From the NCBI GenBank assembly GCA_002293045.1, contig DBCM01000014.1, forward strand, positions 1-64,000: a stretch of DNA of 64,000 bases, in the 5' to 3' direction. Both the position numbers and the translations under genes were made by a program. Shown here piece by piece: positions 35,841 to 45,043 of the stretch; positions within the stretch are counted from its first letter, which is position 1; each line of letters opens with the position of its first letter. The DNA comes from Flavobacteriales bacterium UBA958 (lineage in GTDB: Bacteria > Bacteroidota > Bacteroidia > Flavobacteriales_D > Crocinitomicaceae). The notes under the pieces are model-generated. The model ran no database searches. It saw only the letters and a program-made list of their open reading frames with translations, and was not told where the DNA came from.

Positions 35841-36778
35841 TGTTGATAGCAGGAAATTATTTTATCCGCAAGGACATCGCTTAGTTTAAAATAACTTTCT
35901 TTCGTCCAACCCCCGACATGTGGACTGAGTAAAACCCGATCTGAAGTGAGGAGGTATTGAAACGCCGCAGGCAGTTGATGCGCGAAAATGGATTCAAAAT
36001 CTTTGGATTCATATTCAAGTACATCTAAGCCTGCGGCTTTAATTTGCTTTAATTCTAAGGCCTTCACTAAGGATTCTGTATGAACGATTTTACCCCTGGA
36101 TAAATTCAATAAGTAAAACGGCTTTTTAAACGAAGAAATGAACGCTTCATTTACATAGAAAAGCGTCTCTTTATTTTGCGGAATATGAAGTGAAACAACA
36201 TCTGCCGAATTATAAATAGCTTCCAACGTGCTTTCCTGAACAAAGGCATCCCCAAACCCTTGTTTATACTTATCATAGGCCAACACCTTCACATCGAAGC
36301 CTCTTAACTTTTTTGCGAAGGCGGCACCGTTATTTCCATATCCAATGATTCCGATTGTTTTGCCGTCTAATTCTTCCCCTCGGTTTTCTTCACGCTTCCA
36401 AACGCCTCGATTAATTTGTTCGTTTGCCTTGCACAATTTATTCATTAAGGCGAGTAACATTCCCAATGCGTGTTCAGCCACCGCATTTCTATTTCCTTCT
36501 GGAGAATTAAATAGATGAATGTTATGCGCCATGCAATACGCCGAATCAATGTTTTCTAAACCCGAACCGGAACGGGCAATAAATAAAAGGTTAGGAAAAT
36601 TGGATAGACATTCTGCATTCAATAAGAAACGTGCGCGAATAACGATTCCTTGAACTTCGTGCTGATGCATCAATAACTCTTCCATTGAAAAGTTGGTCGC
36701 ATCAATGCAATCAAAACCATTGCGCGTTAATCGTTCTTGAAGTGTTGGATGAACTTTGTCAATAAAGAAAACTTTCAT
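35834..36778 (-). CDS. D-isomer-specific 2-hydroxyacid dehydrogenase
   Basis: This 314-residue protein has the NAD(H)-binding loop GIIGYGNNGAAFAKKLRGF (about 137-155) and the catalytic trio of the family: Arg in NLSRGKIV (about 228), Glu in LDVLEYES (about 255) and His in SPHVGGW (about 287). It lacks the C-terminal ACT domain of many SerA enzymes. It resembles phosphoglycerate/glyoxylate dehydrogenases; the substrate cannot be settled. No serine-pathway gene is adjacent. Confidence 0.82.
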   Translation of the reverse strand: MKVFFIDKVHPTLQERLTRNGFDCIDATNFSMEELLMHQHEVQGIVIRARFLLNAECLSNFPNLLFIARSGSGLENIDSAYCMAHNIHLFNSPEGNRNAVAEHALGMLLALMNKLCKANEQINRGVWKREENRGEELDGKTIGIIGYGNNGAAFAKKLRGFDVKVLAYDKYKQGFGDAFVQESTLEAIYNSADVVSLHIPQNKETLFYVNEAFISSFKKPFYLLNLSRGKIVHTESLVKALELKQIKAAGLDVLEYESKDFESIFAHQLPAAFQYLLTSDRVLLSPHVGGWTKESYFKLSDVLADKIISCYQHQ

Positions 36779-36931
36779 AAGTCACTAAAATAGGCATTGA
36801 AGTTGAAAATAACCGCATTGCATTAAAAAAAACGGCTTTTGTACGTTAATTCTAATTTGTTTTCTCTAAGTCTCTAAGGTGATTTTATTACAACGCGAGA
36901 ATAATGCGCTTAAATCGAATAAAAACGCTAT

Positions 36932-38800
36932 TTATCTTCCAAGATAGATCAAAAGTACAGAAATATCGCTGGGTGACACCCCAGAAATCCGTGTAGCTTG
37001 TCCGATGGTTACCGGTTGGATGTGAGAAAGTTTTTCAACCGCTTCCGTGCTCAAACTTTTCAATTGAGAATAATTTAAATCAGCGGGGATTTGTACGCGT
37101 TCTAGGCGGTGCATTTTTTCAGCAATTTCTTCTTCGCGCGTTATATAGCCCTCATACTTCACCTGAATCTCTGTTTGTACGAGCACATCTTCTCCTATGT
37201 TATTGTTTTTCAATGAATTAGATAAAGTTTCTGAGGAATCTGTAAGCATTTGTAAACTAACTCCTGGACGCGTTAATACACTTGACAATTTAACTTGTTG
37301 TAATATGGGTGCGGATTCCAATTGCTCAAGCGTAGGATTGATTTCTTGGGGAGTAATTCCGATGGATTTCAACTCTTTTTTTAACCAATTTGTTTGTTCA
37401 TTTTTATTCAACACTTGGTCGTGTTGTTGGGGTGTAAGTAACCCTAACTCGAAGCCTTTACTGCTTAATCTTAAATCGGCATTGTCTTGCCTTAACAGAA
37501 TCCTATATTCTGCTCTGCTGGTAAACATTCGATAAGGTTCATTGGTGCCCTTCGTTACTAAGTCATCAATGAGTACCCCTATGTAAGCCTCGCTGCGTTG
37601 AAGAATAAACGGATCTTTTTCATTGATTTTAAGATGGGCGTTTATTCCTGCCATTAACCCTTGGCACGCCGCTTCTTCATAACCGGTAGTTCCATTGATT
37701 TGACCTGCGAAATACAGTCCGTCGATTCGCTTCGTTTCCAGCGTATGTTTCAATTGTGTTGGTTGAAAATAATCATACTCAATGGCATACCCTGGTCTAA
37801 ATAATTTCGCCTGCTCAAATCCTGGGATAGATTTAATGGCACGAACTTGAATGTCTTCTGGTAAGGAGGTGCTGAAACCATTTACATAAATTTCAACCGT
37901 ATTCCACCCTTCGGGTTCAACGAAAATTTGATGACGGTCACGTTCAGCAAACCGATTAATCTTGTCTTCAATGCTCGGACAATATCTTGGTCCGGTACTT
38001 TTGATGGCTCCATTAAACATGGGTGACCGATCAAACCCTTCGCGTAATTTGTCGTGCGTTTCAGGATTCGTATACGTGATATAACAAGGCAATTGGTTCG
38101 GTAATGGTAAGGTATTCCAATAACTAAACTTAGAAGGGTGCTCATCGCCATGTTGGATTTCCATTTTTGTATAATCCAAACTTCTACCATCAACCCTTGG
38201 TGGAGTCCCTGTTTTCATACGGCCTGACTCAAACCCTAGTAAAACTAAGTCTTCTGTAATACCTGTAGAAGCCCGTTCGGCAGCTCGGCCGCCTCCAAAT
38301 TGTTTTTCACCCAAGTGAATAATTCCATTCAGAAAGGTTCCATTCGTTAATATTACCGCTTTCCCGTATATATTAATTCCTAAACTGGTTTTTACACCCA
38401 CAGCGCTGTTGTTCTCGACGAGTATGCCGGTTCCCATGTCTTGCCAAAAATCAATGTTTGGATTCTGTTCCAAAAGAAAACGCCATTCTGCAGCAAACAT
38501 CATTCGATCGTTTTGGGTTCTTGGTGACCACATGGCCGGACCTTTCGAAAGGTTTAACATTCTAAATTGCAGTGCACTTTTATCACTAACGATTCCAGAT
38601 CCACCGCCTAACGCATCTATTTCTCGAACGATTTGTCCTTTAGCGACACCGCCCATTGCTGGGTTACAACTCATTTGAGCGATGGTATTCATATTCATGG
38701 TAAGCAACAAAACCTTACTGCCCATTTTTGCTGCGGCGTTTGCAGCTTCGCATCCTGCATGACCCGCACCAACTACAATAACGTCATAAGTATCTAACAT
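36932..38800 (-). CDS. mnmG: tRNA uridine-5-carboxymethylaminomethyl(34) synthesis enzyme MnmG
   Basis: This 622-residue protein is the FAD-dependent MnmG (GidA). Seen: the FAD site [67 protein letters not shown] and the C-terminal [10 protein letters not shown] ... LSTEAVEKL. Length is normal. With MnmE it modifies wobble uridine in tRNA. It lies downstream of ybeY (12 bases) in an operon led by the DUF4175 gene. Confidence 0.95.
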   Translation of the reverse strand: MLDTYDVIVVGAGHAGCEAANAAAKMGSKVLLLTMNMNTIAQMSCNPAMGGVAKGQIVREIDALGGGSGIVSDKSALQFRMLNLSKGPAMWSPRTQNDRMMFAAEWRFLLEQNPNIDFWQDMGTGILVENNSAVGVKTSLGINIYGKAVILTNGTFLNGIIHLGEKQFGGGRAAERASTGITEDLVLLGFESGRMKTGTPPRVDGRSLDYTKMEIQHGDEHPSKFSYWNTLPLPNQLPCYITYTNPETHDKLREGFDRSPMFNGAIKSTGPRYCPSIEDKINRFAERDRHQIFVEPEGWNTVEIYVNGFSTSLPEDIQVRAIKSIPGFEQAKLFRPGYAIEYDYFQPTQLKHTLETKRIDGLYFAGQINGTTGYEEAACQGLMAGINAHLKINEKDPFILQRSEAYIGVLIDDLVTKGTNEPYRMFTSRAEYRILLRQDNADLRLSSKGFELGLLTPQQHDQVLNKNEQTNWLKKELKSIGITPQEINPTLEQLESAPILQQVKLSSVLTRPGVSLQMLTDSSETLSNSLKNNNIGEDVLVQTEIQVKYEGYITREEEIAEKMHRLERVQIPADLNYSQLKSLSTEAVEKLSHIQPVTIGQATRISGVSPSDISVLLIYLGR

Positions 38801-38812
38801 GGTGTCCTTTGA

Positions 38813-39238
38813 TTAGTGTTTCACGTGAAACAACTTGGTTAAGTAGTAGTTTTCCTTGTCACGCATTATACTGATTTCGGTAGCTGATTTATCATTATAT
38901 CCCAGTAAGTGTAACACTCCATGATAACAAACACGGTGCAATTCTTCTTCAAAGGTAACCTGAAGTGTATTAGCATTATCTTTTACACGTTCCACAGAAA
39001 TGAATAAATCTCCACCGAGGGCTTTACCCTCCGTAAAATCAAATGTTATGATATCGGTGTAATAATCATGCGATAGATGCTCCTTGTTGAGTTCTAACAA
39101 TTCATCGTCTGTACAAAACACTAATGTTATGTTTCCTAAGGCATAGGATTCTTCTGAAATCAATAAAGGTAAGCTGGATACTAAAGAAGCTAAGGGTAAA
39201 CCAGGAATCTCTTCCGAATAATATTCAATAGAAATCAT
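38813..39238 (-). CDS. ybeY: Endoribonuclease YbeY (rRNA maturation)
   Basis: This 141-residue protein matches YbeY, with NITLVFCTDDELLELNKEHL, DIITFDF and the metal motif HGVLHLLGYNDKS. In the usual motif HGxLHLxGYDH the third metal-binding His would fall where this protein has Asp; Bacteroidota members appear to tolerate that. YbeY is needed for 16S rRNA 3' end processing and ribosome quality control. It overlaps the ATPase gene by 4 bases. Confidence 0.9.
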   Translation of the reverse strand: MISIEYYSEEIPGLPLASLVSSLPLLISEESYALGNITLVFCTDDELLELNKEHLSHDYYTDIITFDFTEGKALGGDLFISVERVKDNANTLQVTFEEELHRVCYHGVLHLLGYNDKSATEISIMRDKENYYLTKLFHVKH

Positions 39239-39648
39239 CGGCGAAAACAGACGTTTACTACAGTCCCATTCTCTTCAAAATTCACCTCATCTGCTAGGTT
39301 TTTCATTAGAAAAATACCCCTACCATTTTCCTTCAATAAATTCTCGGGTGCTGTGGGGTCTGGAATCGCTTCAGGATCAAAACCTGTTCCCCGGTCGGTA
39401 ATAGAAAAACATACCCATTCTTCATTGTTGTGAACACCTACATGCACTGTTAAACTTGCATCTAGTTTATTTCCGTGAATAATGGCATTATTAACTCCCT
39501 CCGTTACGGCAATCAAGATATTTCCGTAAACGTCTTCGCTCAAGGCTAATTCAGCACATGCCACATCAATCAAGCTCTCTACATCCGTAATGGAGGCAGG
39601 TGTTGACGGTAAGGTTACTTCGTGTATTAACTGTAATTGATGTTTCAT
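39235..39648 (-). CDS. Anti-sigma-factor-like ATP-binding protein (RsbW-type HATPase)
   Basis: This 137-residue protein has the GHKL ATPase boxes: EGVNNAIIHGNKLD (N box), DRGTGFDPEAIPDP (G1) and ENGRGIFLMKNLADE (G2). That makes it a stand-alone serine kinase/anti-sigma domain as in RsbW and SpoIIAB. No anti-anti-sigma (STAS) or sigma-factor gene is near. It sits between DUF4175 and ybeY, an order recurrent in Flavobacteriia as far as I recall; its target is unknown. Confidence 0.82.
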   Translation of the reverse strand: MKHQLQLIHEVTLPSTPASITDVESLIDVACAELALSEDVYGNILIAVTEGVNNAIIHGNKLDASLTVHVGVHNNEEWVCFSITDRGTGFDPEAIPDPTAPENLLKENGRGIFLMKNLADEVNFEENGTVVNVCFRR

Positions 39649-39657
39649 GCTATAAAT

Positions 39658-42600
39658 TTAATCAACTAAATTAAAGTATGTTTCGGCCTTCGTTTTATAA
39701 TAAATACTGAATGCAGGATCTACTACCTGAAGTATCTCTACTTGCTTTAATTTATCCCGATTGTACGTCTTAAGTTCAATAAGGTTACTTTTAATTTGAT
39801 CTACACCGGACTTTGATTCTCTTTTATCTTCAAAGCCACGCTCCATCATTGCTTTCTCACTTTCTAAAAGACGGGTCATTATATCTTTCTGACGGGTAAT
39901 CATTTCTGGTGAAAAATTCTTATTGATCAAATCATTTTCTTGTTGCTCTAGTTCTTTCAATAAAGGATTCAACTGATTCCCTTTACCTTTTCCATCTTTA
40001 TTCAATTCATTTTTTAATTGCTCTAATCGTTGTCTAATGGCCGTTTGTTCAGCAGCCATTTTCGCAATTTCTTTATTGCCTAATCCCAACATACTCATTC
40101 CTGATTGACCAGGTTTCATGCCAGGACTCTGACCTTCCTTGTCACCTGGTTTTTTACCCCCGGGATTTTGCCCTTTCTGCATTTGTTCCAATTGTTTCTT
40201 CAACATTTCCTTCATATCACCCGGGGACATACTACTTCCAGGTTTTGGTTTTCCATTCCCCGGCTTACTGCAACTCCCACTACTTTGCATTTGAGACTGC
40301 ATTTGAGACTGCATTTGTTGCAAGGCCTCGTTTAATAACAAGGCTAAGTTATTGTAAGCCGTCATTACTTGTTGCTCGCTTTTAGCAATATCTTGCTTTC
40401 GATGATCATCAATCGCTTCTACCGCTGCGCTTTGAGAAAAATTAATATCCGAAAGCTCTTTATCTACAAAGGATGCGATTTTAGGCTGTCGCTTGGCCAG
40501 GGCCAATAAACTGTCGCTAACCGTTTTAGTATCCGTATTAATTCTTATCTGCTCGCGTCCCAACTTCTTATACTTAGGGTCGGTGGTGTTCACTTTATTA
40601 AACTTTCCAATTAGGGCTTCTTGATCGAAACTTAAAATCATCAAGCTCTCTAATATGCGACGCACCAATTCCATATCTTCTTCTTCCTGCTGCTGGTTTG
40701 ATTCCTGTTGTTGCTGATCAAGCATATCGGCTAGTTGCTCCATTTGATCGGCTGCCTGTTGCTGAGATTCTTGTGATTTCCCTTTTTTGCCGCTTTTAAC
40801 CTCTTCTGACGCATTTTTAAGCTCGTTATCTATAGATTCTTCCAAAGCCTTGGAATCCTCTAAATTCAACGGGCTTTCTAGCTCCTTATTCAACGCTTTA
40901 GTTTCTTCTAATTTCTTTTGAATTTCATCGAAGCGTTTGTTGATGTCCTCTTGTTTCTTTTCAGCGTCCTCTTTGGTAATTTTCTCTGAAGCGATTTCTT
41001 CTTTAAGCGCTTCCTGATCCTTAGCATTCTCTTTTAGCTCTTTTTCTATATCGTCAATTTTCTCGTTCACTTGCAATTTCTTTAGCATTTCTAGCGTACG
41101 ATCTAATTGTTTATTCATGTTCTCTGCCTGTTGGTCCAGTTTATTCATTTCCTTTTGAATCTCTTGATCCGCCCGTTCATTGAATAATTTCTCTAGGTCT
41201 TCCAATAATTTTTTTAACTCATCGTCCATTACCTCTTCCAAGAGCTTTTCAATCATTTCTTGTTTTTCTAGCAAGGCTTTGTCAATTTCCGAAAGTTGAT
41301 TTTTTTCTTGGGTCGTTTGTTCAAGTTGATCTTTAATTTGTTGCAATTCATTTGCCAAGGACTTCTGTTCTTCCTGCAGTTGTTTCAATTGTTGCTTATT
41401 ATTCCAATCATTTGATTTAGAATTAGTTAAATCCTTTTTTAGCTTATCAACAGACTTTTCGAAGTCTTTAGTTTTGGACAAAATCCGTTCTAAATCTTGC
41501 TTTGTTTGCGCTTGTTGCTCATCGCGTTGTTCGTTTAATTCTTTAAGGTCAGGCAATTGATATTGGCCCACATAACTTCTGGTGCTTTTGCTTCCATTTA
41601 CACCGTCATTATCTGACACCGTAAAAAAGTATTCAATTTTGTCTTCCAGCTTAACTTCTTCTAAACGAAAATCTACGGCAAAGGAGAAATTACTTCGCGT
41701 TCCAGATTCAAAAGAAACAGGCAATTTACGTGTTTTAATCGCCTTTCCATTACGTAGAAGGGTATAATTAAACGTCAGTGCTGATAAACCGTAATCGTCT
41801 CCTACTTGACCACTAAAAAAACGCAATCCTTCTTGGATTGAATCACTTGCTTCACCCACCTGGATGCTTGGATGCGCATCTTTTATCACATTTACGTTAA
41901 ACAAGGAAGAGTCTACCTTGTGTGAAAACAAATTAGCTAAACGTATGCGAAGCTTATGAGAATTCTTTGCTTTAATTCCGTAGGTAAACGAAGCCTTATT
42001 AAACCGCTGCACCTTTTTCGCCGTTTGAATTTCAATCCATTCGGTATATTTAGTGTTTCCCGTCCAAGTTAATTGGCTCCCTTCAGGAACGGTAATATCT
42101 CCTACATTTTGGATGAGTTCGTCCTTTTTATTGAGATATGACGGATAATGAATGTTAAGAGAAACGTTACCCAGTAAACTCTTACCGGTTATTTTGTATC
42201 CATAGGTTTTACTTTGATATCCGTTGGCTTCAAAATAAAAACTGCCACTTGTTTTCACTTTTTTAAGGATGAAATCATATCTATTTTTCAAGGCACGTTG
42301 CATTAAGAACTTCCCTTGATCGGATACTAAATAAACCTTATCTGGAATACGTTCTCCCTTTAAAGTCACTTGAATCGGAACGTCTGATCCCTCTTCATAC
42401 GTGGATTTCCCAGCATCTAACTGGAATTTAAACGGTACGAACACTTGGTTAAACTGTATAATTCTATACGTTCCTTGGGTTAAAATAGCAGGAATAAAAA
42501 TCAACAACAGAAAGATCGTTAAGAGGGCTGGAAGAGCGTACTTCGCGTATTTTTTATTGAGTGACAAATCTATACCCGAACTAAAATTAAACAGCTGTAA

Positions 42601-43026
42601 TTGAGCTGTTTTTTGGGCAATAGAGGCAGCTAACAAATCTAACTGCTCATTTGCGGTGTTTGATTGGTTAATTAGTTGTAAGGTATTGAGTAGGCGATCT
42701 GAAACATCAGAAAACATCTTACCAATCAAAGAGGCCGCCTCCACCTGTGTCATGCGTCTAAGTATCCTAAAATATTGTCCACATGGAATTAACAGCAAAC
42801 GAATGCAAACCGTTAAATTTAATCCGATAAAACCGATCAAAAAACACAATCTAATCCAACTTTGTAACTCAAAAAAATAAGCAAGACTAGAAAAAAACAA
42901 ATAACTTACAGATAAAATAGCAAGAAAGATGAGTGCTCCTTTGAGCATCCGATTCAAATAAAATTTATCTGCAAATTTTTCAATTTCCGCATATAAATTT
43001 AAAATGTCTGTTTGTTGGCTGCTCAT
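39658..43026 (-). CDS. DUF4175-type membrane-anchored coiled-coil protein
   Basis: This 1122-residue protein starts with three hydrophobic segments (about 28-52, 60-82 and 150-172), then immunoglobulin-like beta regions to about 470. A long charged coiled coil rich in Lys/Glu/Gln/Asn follows (about 490-780), then Gln-rich stretches and a Gly/Pro/Lys-rich segment near 900-960. This is the DUF4175 pattern. Function is unknown. Leads the operon of the RsbW-like ATPase, ybeY and mnmG. The coil contains a short tandem repeat (40286-40317). Confidence 0.75.
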   Translation of the reverse strand: MSSQQTDILNLYAEIEKFADKFYLNRMLKGALIFLAILSVSYLFFSSLAYFFELQSWIRLCFLIGFIGLNLTVCIRLLLIPCGQYFRILRRMTQVEAASLIGKMFSDVSDRLLNTLQLINQSNTANEQLDLLAASIAQKTAQLQLFNFSSGIDLSLNKKYAKYALPALLTIFLLLIFIPAILTQGTYRIIQFNQVFVPFKFQLDAGKSTYEEGSDVPIQVTLKGERIPDKVYLVSDQGKFLMQRALKNRYDFILKKVKTSGSFYFEANGYQSKTYGYKITGKSLLGNVSLNIHYPSYLNKKDELIQNVGDITVPEGSQLTWTGNTKYTEWIEIQTAKKVQRFNKASFTYGIKAKNSHKLRIRLANLFSHKVDSSLFNVNVIKDAHPSIQVGEASDSIQEGLRFFSGQVGDDYGLSALTFNYTLLRNGKAIKTRKLPVSFESGTRSNFSFAVDFRLEEVKLEDKIEYFFTVSDNDGVNGSKSTRSYVGQYQLPDLKELNEQRDEQQAQTKQDLERILSKTKDFEKSVDKLKKDLTNSKSNDWNNKQQLKQLQEEQKSLANELQQIKDQLEQTTQEKNQLSEIDKALLEKQEMIEKLLEEVMDDELKKLLEDLEKLFNERADQEIQKEMNKLDQQAENMNKQLDRTLEMLKKLQVNEKIDDIEKELKENAKDQEALKEEIASEKITKEDAEKKQEDINKRFDEIQKKLEETKALNKELESPLNLEDSKALEESIDNELKNASEEVKSGKKGKSQESQQQAADQMEQLADMLDQQQQESNQQQEEEDMELVRRILESLMILSFDQEALIGKFNKVNTTDPKYKKLGREQIRINTDTKTVSDSLLALAKRQPKIASFVDKELSDINFSQSAAVEAIDDHRKQDIAKSEQQVMTAYNNLALLLNEALQQMQSQMQSQMQSSGSCSKPGNGKPKPGSSMSPGDMKEMLKKQLEQMQKGQNPGGKKPGDKEGQSPGMKPGQSGMSMLGLGNKEIAKMAAEQTAIRQRLEQLKNELNKDGKGKGNQLNPLLKELEQQENDLINKNFSPEMITRQKDIMTRLLESEKAMMERGFEDKRESKSGVDQIKSNLIELKTYNRDKLKQVEILQVVDPAFSIYYKTKAETYFNLVD
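40286..40317. repeat. 12-bp tandem repeat in the DUF4175 gene
   Basis: TGCATTTGAGAC occurs twice in tandem plus a partial third copy. It encodes the repeated MQSQ stretch of the protein. Such a short array could expand or contract in whole codons. Confidence 0.85.
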
Positions 43027-43133
43027 CTTGGGATAAAAGTAAAAAATCGTTCCAATACTACCTAGTTTAATCTTTACACACTGTTAGTTGTATTAAAAGA
43101 TATTTATTTAAAAAGAATTTTATTAATCTTATT

Positions 43134-43273
43134 AAGGCTGTTCATTTGTGTAAAAATAAGCGCCTTTTATTAACCTTGTATTACTTCTAACGTGATTTCA
43201 ACGGTTTATTAACAAATATTAATGGCTTTTTATTCCTTAAATAGTACATTTTAGAATGGTTATTAACAGCCTT
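43134..43273. repeat. 9-bp inverted repeat, widely spaced
   Basis: AAGGCTGTT at 43134-43142 is the exact reverse complement of AACAGCCTT at 43265-43273, with 122 bases between. It could be a pair of binding sites for one regulator. Confidence 0.5.
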
Positions 43274-43340
43274 TTATAAGTGAGATAGGTGTATAACTTT
43301 TAATCAAAAGTATCCCTTTACTCGTTAACAAGTAGTTCAT

Positions 43341-43364
43341 GAATTCGTGAAAGAATTCGTAAAC
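43341..43364. repeat. Tandem direct repeat, 12 bp
   Basis: GAATTCGTGAAA is followed at once by GAATTCGTAAAC (10 of 12 bases equal). Suggests paired protein-binding sites in the divergent promoter region. Confidence 0.6.
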
Positions 43365-43503
43365 TTTTTGTGCTTAGTTCAAAGACTTGTATATAAGCGT
43401 AAAGATTTTAAAATAGCTACAGTTTTCTTTGAGCATTTTTCAATACTAATTAACAAGGCTATCCACATGTTATCAAATGACTAATTTTACAAAAACATAC
43501 CTT

Positions 43504-43935
43504 ATGAATATCGCTATTGGATCTGATCATGCCGGTTTTGTATTAAAAACAACGTTAATTACCATCCTTGAAGCAAAAGGGCATCAAGTAAAAGATTTTG
43601 GTTGTTACAGTGAAGATAGTATTGATTATCCAGATTACGCGCATCCTGTGGCTGAAGAAATCGAACAGCAAAAATCAGAGTTGGGCATTTTAATTTGTGG
43701 TTCAGGAAATGGAATCAGTATGACGGCTAATAAACATCAAGGAATTCGATGCGCATTGTGTTGGAATCCAGAAATTGCTTCTTTAGCACGGCAGCATAAC
43801 GATGCAAATATTCTTTCTTTACCTGCTCGTTTTATTTCTCCGGAGCTCGCACAAGAAATTCTAACAGCATTCTTATCCGCTGAATTTGAAGGAGGAAGGC
43901 ATGCGAATCGGGTGTCTAAAATTTCGTGTAGTTAA
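43504..43935 (+). CDS. rpiB: Ribose-5-phosphate isomerase B
   Basis: Starting at ATG 43504 it has 143 residues. It has the RpiB/LacAB pattern: MNIAIGSDHAGFVLK, the GCYSEDSIDYPDYAHPVA loop, ILICGSGNGISMTANK and IRCALCWNPEIASLARQHNDANIL. It interconverts ribose-5-phosphate and ribulose-5-phosphate. The frame extends upstream to 43477, but the added nine residues do not fit the family. Its 3' end overlaps hemW by 4 bases. Confidence 0.9.
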   Translation: MNIAIGSDHAGFVLKTTLITILEAKGHQVKDFGCYSEDSIDYPDYAHPVAEEIEQQKSELGILICGSGNGISMTANKHQGIRCALCWNPEIASLARQHNDANILSLPARFISPELAQEILTAFLSAEFEGGRHANRVSKISCS

Positions 43936-45038
43936 ATTCTGAACAATTCACTGGCTAAGCGGTCTGCAGAAAGCCAAGCAGAATCCGTGAGTGTGTAGTG
44001 CGTGTTTTCTAAGCGAAGCATCCCACCTTCCTGTAGTTTTTTTAGTGTTTCCATTTCTGTATTGCTTAGTCCCCCAAGCAATTGAAGTTTATCCAGCGGC
44101 ACTCCGTTGACGGTTCTTAATCCAGTTAACCAGCATTCATTCCAAATATTATTTTCTGATAATGTCTCTAATTCGAACCATTCCTGCTGTTTTATATAGC
44201 GTTGATTATTAGATACATTCCATCTTCGCGTGCTTACTCCATCAAATGAGTGAGCTCCTGGTCCAATGCCTATATATGGTTTTCCTTCCCAGTAATTGGT
44301 GTTGTGTTTTGCTACTTGCCCATTTTTTGCATAATTGGACACTTCGTATTGTATAAAGTTCCGGACCTTAAGTTCGTGTTGGATTGTATAATAATGCTTG
44401 ATTTGCATTTCATCATCAATTTCAGCGGTTTTACCCTGTTTAATCCAACGGTCTAATGCAGTATTCGGTTCTTTGGTCAGGGCATACGCTGAAAGGTGTT
44501 CGATCTGATATTGGTCTACTAATTCAATTACCGCCAAGACATCATGTATGTGCTGGTTTGGAATCCCAAAAATCAGATCGATGGATAATGAAAAACCATG
44601 TGTTTCTAACAAGGTTAATGCGTGTAGCGATTGTTCAACGCTGTGATTTCTGTTCATCCATCGCAGTATATCGGCATTTAAGGATTGAACTCCAAGGCTG
44701 ATTCTATTGATTCCTAAATTTTTCCAAGCGGTTAAATTGGTTTCGGTGACATCTTCAGGGTTCGCTTCAAGGGTTAATTCGATTAACTGATTACCGGCAA
44801 TTCGCAAGGGTTCTTTTAAGAGCATTTCGAGTTCCTTGGGTGTGAGGATTCCCGGCGATCCACCCCCAAAATAAATAGTCTGAATGGGTTCGTTTATCTC
44901 GTTTAACCGTTGGTTAAATTCGAGGGACATTAATTCAAGTAATTCCGTTCTATATCCACTAAAGGTAGTTGAAAAATGAAAATCACAATAGGTGCATTTC
45001 TTTCTACAAAATGGGACATGAAAATAAATCCCAGCCAA
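43932..45038 (-). CDS. hemW: Radical SAM protein HemW (heme chaperone)
   Basis: This 368-residue protein starts MAGIYFHVPFCRKKCTYCDFHFS-like with the CxxxCxYC iron-sulfur motif (residues about 10-17), and continues with YFGGGSPGIL and the LGVQSLN segment of HemN-like enzymes. The missing HemN substrate residues and length fit HemW, now seen as a heme-binding chaperone. The start codon is TTG at 45038: an in-frame stop lies only five codons upstream with no ATG between, and the N-terminus fits other HemW proteins exactly. Confidence 0.88.
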   Translation of the reverse strand: MAGIYFHVPFCRKKCTYCDFHFSTTFSGYRTELLELMSLEFNQRLNEINEPIQTIYFGGGSPGILTPKELEMLLKEPLRIAGNQLIELTLEANPEDVTETNLTAWKNLGINRISLGVQSLNADILRWMNRNHSVEQSLHALTLLETHGFSLSIDLIFGIPNQHIHDVLAVIELVDQYQIEHLSAYALTKEPNTALDRWIKQGKTAEIDDEMQIKHYYTIQHELKVRNFIQYEVSNYAKNGQVAKHNTNYWEGKPYIGIGPGAHSFDGVSTRRWNVSNNQRYIKQQEWFELETLSENNIWNECWLTGLRTVNGVPLDKLQLLGGLSNTEMETLKKLQEGGMLRLENTHYTLTDSAWLSADRLASELFRI

Positions 45039-45043
45039 ACCGC

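Larger units (their letters stand above)
43027..43503. other. AT-rich intergenic region between DUF4175 (-) and rpiB (+)
   Basis: This stretch of about 477 bases is the only long gene-free region. It contains many TTAAC/TTATTAA-type words, one site CTATCCACA (43459-43467) that differs by one base from the DnaA box TTATCCACA, a 12-bp direct repeat (43341-43364), and a 9-bp inverted repeat. Promoters for the two divergent genes must lie inside: TAATTTTA at 43482-43489 is a 7/8 match before rpiB. An origin of replication is possible but not shown. Confidence 0.6.

Noticed and set aside
40286..40317. CRISPR-like tandem repeat
   Set aside because: Repeats of 12 bases are adjacent with no spacers and encode a Gln-rich protein stretch.
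40105..40335. Plus-strand His/Leu-rich frame opposite DUF4175
   Set aside because: It is an antisense shadow of the Gln/Met-rich repeat region.
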